A model generated the notes under the pieces. It saw only the letters and a list, made by a program, of their open reading frames with translations. It was not told the origin of the DNA and searched no databases. Below, one piece after another: positions 14,619 through 18,390 of a stretch of 18,390 nucleotides of DNA (position 1 is its first letter; each line of letters opens with the position of its first letter). This stretch comes from JBOGGX01 sp050744245 (GTDB lineage Bacteria; Actinomycetota; Acidimicrobiia; Acidimicrobiales; JBOGGX01), in the NCBI GenBank assembly GCA_050744245.1, contig JBOGGX010000169.1:1-18390 (forward strand), given 5' to 3'. Both the position numbers and the translations under genes were made by a program.

Positions 14619-14736
14619 GCTCGGCTCGTTCCCCGCACGAGGGGCGATCCGGGCCTGGCTCAAGGCGGGAGTGATGGAACGGGGGCAGTTCAGCCCGACC
14701 GAGGAGGGAACTCCACAAGGCGGGGTGCTGACGCCT
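14619..14736 (+). pseudogene. Group II intron-type reverse transcriptase, middle fragment
   Basis: In the frame restored by removing the transposon this reads QLGSFPARGAIRAWLKAGVM, then GQFSPTEEGTPQGGVLTP. EEGTPQGG is the invariant RT motif preceding the YxDD block, and it continues directly from HDRLVA at 11119. Homology stops after LTP at 14736, where the family would read L-L-x-N. The foreign serine recombinase remnant begins there, so the gene was cut a second time by an independent event. Confidence 0.87.
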
Positions 14737-15560
14737 CAAACGCAACCGATAACCGGCGGGCCGAAAGGGGTGATCGGCGACCGGGATCGAGTGGCGGATG
14801 ACGACGCGTTCGGCTCCGACGAGGACCTCTTTGACCACGCTGCGCAGTACTTTCTGGCGGTCTTCGATGGTGGCTGTGTCGGCTGTGTCGCGCAGCCGGC
14901 CGAGGAATCCCTCGAGATCTCCGGCCAGTTTCAGGTAGGTGTCGCGGTCAAGGAGCTGCGCCTCGAGCGAGGTGAGAGATCCGCGCAGGCTCGCTTCTTT
15001 GGCGCGCAGGTCGGGCATGCGGGCTCGCAGCTCGTCGAGGGTGAGCAGGTCTTCTTGGTAGCCGTGGACGAGACGCTCGATGCTCTTGGTGGCACGGGTG
15101 AGTTCGAGTTCGAGCCGGGAGCGCTCGGCGGTAGCGGGGTTGGCGGCGCGCAGCTCGGTGAGGCGCCGATCCAGCTCGGCCTGCACCAGAGCGGGATCGG
15201 CCAACAGCGCGGTCACCTGTGTCCACACGAGTTCGTCGAGGTAGTCGGCTCGCACCGGCTGGTTCTCGCAGACGCGTCCGTGCTCGTAGCGGTAGTCGTC
15301 CGATCCGAGACAGCGGTAGTAGTAGGCTTGCGTTTCTCGGTGCGCGTCGACGTGCGGTAGTAGGCGTACCCGCAACTCTGGCAGGACACCAGCCCCATCA
15401 GCAGCGACGGTTCCTTGGTGTTGCGGGCCGAGAAGCGCCGGTTGTCCTCCAGCCGCCGGGCGGCCGCCGCGAACGTGTCGTCGTCGACGATGGCCGGCAC
15501 GGCGATCTCGATCCACTCGTCGATGGGGCGCGGCCGGGTGCGGGCGTGGCCGGCAGCCCG
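14737..15560 (-). pseudogene. Large serine recombinase, C-terminal part, frameshifted and truncated
   Basis: Reading from the right, RPIDEWIEIAVPAIVDDDTF and RRLEDNRRFSARNTKEPSLL lead into the recombinase zinc ribbon CQSCGYAYYRTSTRTEK. The frame then shifts at about 15328-15338, and continues YYYRCLGSDDYRYEHGRVC, NQPVRADYLDELVWTQV, a coiled-coil stretch (about 14930-15150) and VVKEVLVGAERVVIRHSIPV. This is the C-terminal half of a large serine recombinase. The N-terminal catalytic domain with the nucleophilic Ser is missing. The downstream frame runs antisense through the reverse transcriptase fragment into the transposon end (stop at 14584), so the apparent 310-aa protein is a chimera. The right limit is approximate. 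Confidence 0.82.
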
Positions 15561-16001
15561 CTCCTGCGAGCCCTCGACGACGTCCAGGCCGTCCAGCAGC
15601 ACCACCAGTTCGCCCACGAGCACCGCATCGCCCTCGGCCGCGTCCTGACCGGCGTCGATGACCACTACCCGCCCTACATCACGTAGCGGGAAATCTCGCC
15701 TTCGGCCCGCCGATGTCTAGCGTTGCGAGCCGAGTCCTGTTCTCGACGGAGGCGACGACGGCCTCGATCTCGTCCGGCGGATCGCCGCTTGCGCCGCCGG
15801 TCGTCTGCAGCGCCGGAGGTGCTGCCAAGCCGTCTGGTGGAGGCCGATGACCGCCGAGAGTTGGGTGGATCGGAGCGCGCTGCTCGATCCCCTGAACTAC
15901 GACGCGTGAACGGCGCAGCAGAGGCGAGCACGCGGCTCTGTCCCACGTCGTCGTCGCTACCGAGCACTTCCTGCGCGTGCCCGAGCCGATCGCCGTGCAC
16001 C
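15561..16001. other. Junction region without a supportable gene
   Basis: The plus-strand frame at about 15566-15686 gives a protein-like tail (ALDDVQAVQQHHQFAHEHRI, then ALGRVLTGVDDHYPPYIT and stop). This could be the 3' end of a gene cut by the recombinase-bearing element, but no family is recognised. From 15687 to 16001 all frames look like low-complexity GC-rich translation. No RNA gene or clear repeat is seen. Confidence 0.3.
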
Positions 16002-16010
16002 ATGGGGGAC

Positions 16011-16509
16011 ATGAAGCAACTCGACCGCCGTGGCGTGTTGGCCGCGAGCATCGCGGCGTTCCTCGGCGCGGCGAGCGCAGCGATGAGCGCGTACTGGGCG
16101 CTCGGCGGCACAGCGTTGCTCGACACCGTCGGTGGTGAGATCGAGCGCTGGGGTCGGGAACGATCGGCCGGTGTTCGTGGCCACCCTGTGGGTGTTGGTC
16201 GTCGCCAAGCTCGTCGCTGCTGCTGCGCCGCTTGTGTTGGTGGGTGTGGCTTCGGAGCGCCTCCCATCCTGGCCGAGATCACGCCGGGCTCGCGCGCTGG
16301 GTTGGCTCGTGTCGGTCGGGCTCACGGTCTACGGAGGTTTGCTCACCGGTGTCGGACTGCTCGTCGAGCTCGGCGCAATAGGCGCAGCCGACGGTGCCGA
16401 CGAGCACGCGCTCGCCTGGCACACCTACTTCTGGGATCCGTGGTTCCTGCTCTGGGGTGGCGCCTCCACCGTCGCGCTGTGGCGGAGTCGCGAGGAGGCG
16501 GTCGCTTGA
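16011..16509 (+). pseudogene. DUF3995 membrane protein, one frameshift
   Basis: From ATG 16011 (16002 is an alternative) the frame gives LDRRGVLAASIAAFLGAASA, then YWALGGTALLDTVGGEIERW. After about 16172 the homologous continuation is in another frame: FVATLWVLVVAKLVAAAAPL, GWLVSVGLTVYGGLLTGVGL, then LAWHTYFWDPWFLLWG to a TGA at 16509. Together this is a typical DUF3995 protein of about 165 aa with four membrane helices. One extra base in gccggtg (about 16170-16175) explains the break. DUF3995 function is unknown. It may be a true pseudogene or a base-calling error. Confidence 0.7.
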
Positions 16510-17133
16510 CGCGTCACCACGACCCGGCGGACCGCCCGCCGAGCACTGCTGGTCGTCGACATCGCCGTGGCGGATCGGCATCGACGTGGTGCTCATCGTG
16601 CTCGCCGTCACCGCCGTGGCGACCACGACCGTCGCCACCGAGGCTGTCGCCGACCAGGTCCTCGACCAGTTCGTCGTCTGGGCGGCTTCTCACGACTGGC
16701 CTACCCACCCCCGCCATCGGCATCGCGTTCGTTAGCCGCTGAGGCGTTGCTGCATCTGATCCATCAGGTAGCACCTTATGGCCAAGGCCAAGCGTGCCCG
16801 AGCGCCCGATCCACGCCGATCGTGGTGGCGACTCTTGCGGCCCAGGACAGGGTGGCTTCGCCAAGCCGCGCTCGGGGGCAGGCATCGGCAGCAACGTCGA
16901 GCCGCCAGATGCCATCAGGGTCCAACGTCGTTGCCATCCCGCAGGCAGGTCCCGACAAAGGTTCGCTCGCACCGGCGACAGCCGATCCGTCATCTCCATT
17001 CACGACCACCCGGCCGCGGCGAGACCGGGCCGAGATATCCGTCCAAGATCGGAGCCTGGCCGCAACACGTCGTAGATCACTGTCTCGGCGCGGTGGCGGA
17101 CCGACATGCACGACAGCCGCGCCAGGCCGCTCA
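16510..17133. other. Region with only weak coding-like signals
   Basis: Two stretches are protein-like but not recognised. On the plus strand, about 16568-16735 reads WRIGIDVVLIVLAVTAVATT and then TEAVADQVLDQFVVWAASHD, suggesting one membrane helix, but no start in frame is convincing. On the minus strand, 16776-17111 encodes up to 111 aa (including VVVNGDDGSAVAGASEPLSG and GIWRLDVAADACPRARLGEA). Both could be frameshifted remnants like their neighbours. No RNA gene or repeat is seen. Confidence 0.3.
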
Positions 17134-18276
17134 TCAGGCGAGTTCGGCTTGGAGGGTCTCGGTCACGGGATGTCGGCTGCCGAGCTGGGCGGGGAGGGCG
17201 GTGAGGGCGGTCACGACGACACGGTCCCCGCCACGAGGGTGAGCAGTTGCCAGAGCGGCGGCAGGGTGGCTCTGTCGCTGTCGCCGCCGGTGATCGCGTT
17301 GATGGCGGCGAACAGGGCGACGCCTCCCGGGAAGACGCCCAGGATGGCGCCGACGAGCGCGGGAAGACCCTGAGCGATCGCCAACGCGGAGCTCACCTCA
17401 CGGGGTGTCGCTCCGAGAGCGCGCGTCAGCGCGGAGGTAGGCGGTTGTCGTGGACCGTCACCCAGGTGATGAATATGGCGTTGACCGCGGCCAGGGAGAG
17501 CACCATGACGATCACGACGCGGATCACCTGGCTCGGTAGCTGCATCTGGGGATCGTCCAGTCCGCCGGCGAGTTGTCGGGTGGTGAGGTAGGCGTTGAGG
17601 AGGAGTGCGACGTAGATCCCGCTGACCGTGATCGCGATGCTGACCGCACCAACCACGACCCGGCGAGGCCGGCGGCCGGCGACCCGCAGGGCGAGGAGGA
17701 GGGGCACGGGGAGTCGCGCCGAGATCGCGATCAGCCAGCCGGTGCGGCGGGGTGGGCGTGCCGCGTCGGCGAGCGCGTGGACGGTGCTGGTGCGGGCGGC
17801 GCGGACGGCAGGTACGACGGTCGCGACGGCCGCGACTCCGAGCGCCACGGTGGTCACCAAGCCGATCGTGGAGATGGTGATCCCCGGCGTGCCTGCGCTG
17901 CCGATGAGACCGACAATCGAACCCGTGAGCAACGGAGCGGTCAGCGATCCGATCGCCAACCCCGCCGCGGCCGCGACGAGGGCCACGACGATGTACTCGG
18001 CGAGCAGCACGGCAGCGACCAGGCTCGGTGTGCCGCCGACTGCCTTGAGGAGTCCGACGCGTCTGGTCTGGTCGGCCATCTTGCCGCCGACCAGCACCGA
18101 GAGGCTGGCCACGGCGAGCAGACCGAGCAGCCGGGCACCGATCCCGAGAAGGATCTGGGCGTCTCTGGCCACCTCGGTCGCTTCTGTGCGGATGTCTTCC
18201 CAGGACGCCAGGCGTGGACCGCTCAGGCTCGCCCGGGGGTTCGCGTCGACGAACGCCTGAGCGCTGCTGCCGATCG
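17134..18276 (-). pseudogene. FtsX-like ABC transporter permease, 3' part, two frameshifts
   Basis: Frame 1 (about 18276-17445) reads IGSSAQAFVDANPRASLSG, LASWEDIRTEATEVARDAQI, then the FtsX helix and loop LLAVASLSVLVGGKMADQTR, RRVGLLKAVGGTP and several more membrane helices up to TWVTVHDNR. The homologous continuation TSALTRALGATPREVSSALA, then LPALVGAILGVFPGGVALFA, is in a second frame (about 17440-17220). The end, VVVTALTALPAQLGSRHPVT and then ETLQAELA, is in a third (stop 17134-17136). Such permeases export lipids or peptides, or signal antibiotic stress. The N-terminal half is missing at the right edge, where repeat-bearing DNA begins. Location: inner membrane, if it was ever expressed. 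Confidence 0.8.
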
Positions 18277-18390
18277 CGGAAATTGCACAGGCCCGATCAC
18301 CGAAAATGCACAGGTGTCGAGGCTCGTGGGTGGGCTGTGGGGATGGTAGTCAGTCGGCCAGCGGCGCCCTCGGATCTGGGTGGTGGTGGG
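18277..18390. mobile_element. Possible IS21-family element end, continuing beyond the window
   Basis: Two near-identical 13-bp direct repeats, GAAATTGCACAGG (18279-18291) and GAAAATGCACAGG (18302-18314), lie exactly 23 bp apart at the point where the FtsX homology ends. Multiple short repeats at the tips are characteristic of IS21-family ends. No coding sequence of an IstA/IstB pair is visible, because the window stops at 18390. The family call is inference from the repeat pattern. Confidence 0.4.
18279..18314. repeat. Two 13-bp direct repeats, 23-bp period
   Basis: The copies at 18279-18291 and 18302-18314 differ at one base (T versus A at the fifth position) and are AT-richer than their surroundings. 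They are likely transposase-binding sites at an element tip. Confidence 0.65.

Noticed and set aside
10565..14736. Diversity-generating retroelement or retron based on the reverse transcriptase
   Set aside because: The motifs (RNAGRKTAGVDG, PRSYGFRPGRGCHDAI, EEGTPQGG) are group II intron-type, and no template/variable repeat or msr-msd structure is apparent. The gene is also broken.
1..18390. tRNA, rRNA, CRISPR array or replication origin
   Set aside because: I saw no tRNA-like cloverleaf with TTCGA-type arm, no rRNA core sequence, no regularly spaced repeats with spacers, and no dnaA-box cluster.

Overview
The window is high-GC DNA that most likely comes from an actinomycete-type bacterium (Actinomycetota). 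The reasons are a WhiB-family gene, a DUF3995 membrane protein, an actinobacterial-style FtsX permease, many GTG starts, and two genes that appear to be leaderless. The species cannot be named. The window has two parts: an intact carbohydrate uptake and catabolism locus (about 270-10331), and a scarred mobile-element and pseudogene zone (about 10332-18390). The left edge is the 3' end of an IS256-family element, whose terminal repeat ends about 20 bp from the last gene of the operon.

Catabolic locus. Eight minus-strand genes run from 9547 down to 287. In order they are a YhfZ-type transcriptional regulator, an FAD-dependent oxidoreductase, a phosphotriesterase-family (Php/lactonase-like) metal hydrolase, an FGGY sugar kinase, an RbsC-type permease, a lipoprotein sugar-binding protein, an RbsA-type double ATPase and a second RbsC-type permease. 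Most junctions overlap by 1-7 bases, so this looks like one translationally coupled operon. A KDPG/KHG-type aldolase is transcribed divergently from 9675. The shared spacer holds a perfect 17-bp palindrome (9561-9577) directly upstream of a TATGAT -10 box. That -10 box places the regulator's transcription start on its ATG. The simplest reading is ABC import of a sugar, polyol or sugar acid, followed by oxidation, hydrolysis, phosphorylation and aldol cleavage, all under the YhfZ-like regulator. The substrate is unknown, and no dehydratase is present in the window.

Nested mobile zone. A group II intron-type reverse transcriptase gene (10565-11121) is split by a complete 3,492-bp transposon (11122-14613). 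The transposon has TG...CA ends, an 11-bp perfect terminal inverted repeat and a 5-bp target duplication (GCCCA). Deleting it with one target copy rejoins the reverse transcriptase frame into 14619-14736. The transposon carries a four-gene minus-strand operon: a DUF6431-like zinc-ribbon/HTH protein, a DDE transposase with exact D-D-35-E spacing, an AAA ATPase (TniB/MuB/ExeA-like) and a WhiB-like Fe-S protein. Finding a WhiB gene inside the transposition operon is the most unusual observation here. After 14736 the reverse transcriptase is cut again by a truncated, frameshifted large serine recombinase (about 14737-15560).

Right end. A DUF3995 membrane-protein gene (16011-16509) has one frameshift. 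An FtsX-like ABC permease (about 17134-18276, minus strand) has two frameshifts and appears to be cut at its 5' side by DNA carrying 23-bp-spaced direct repeats that resemble an IS21-family end. The repeated frameshifts in this half suggest decay, or possibly assembly errors, whereas the catabolic operon is fully open.
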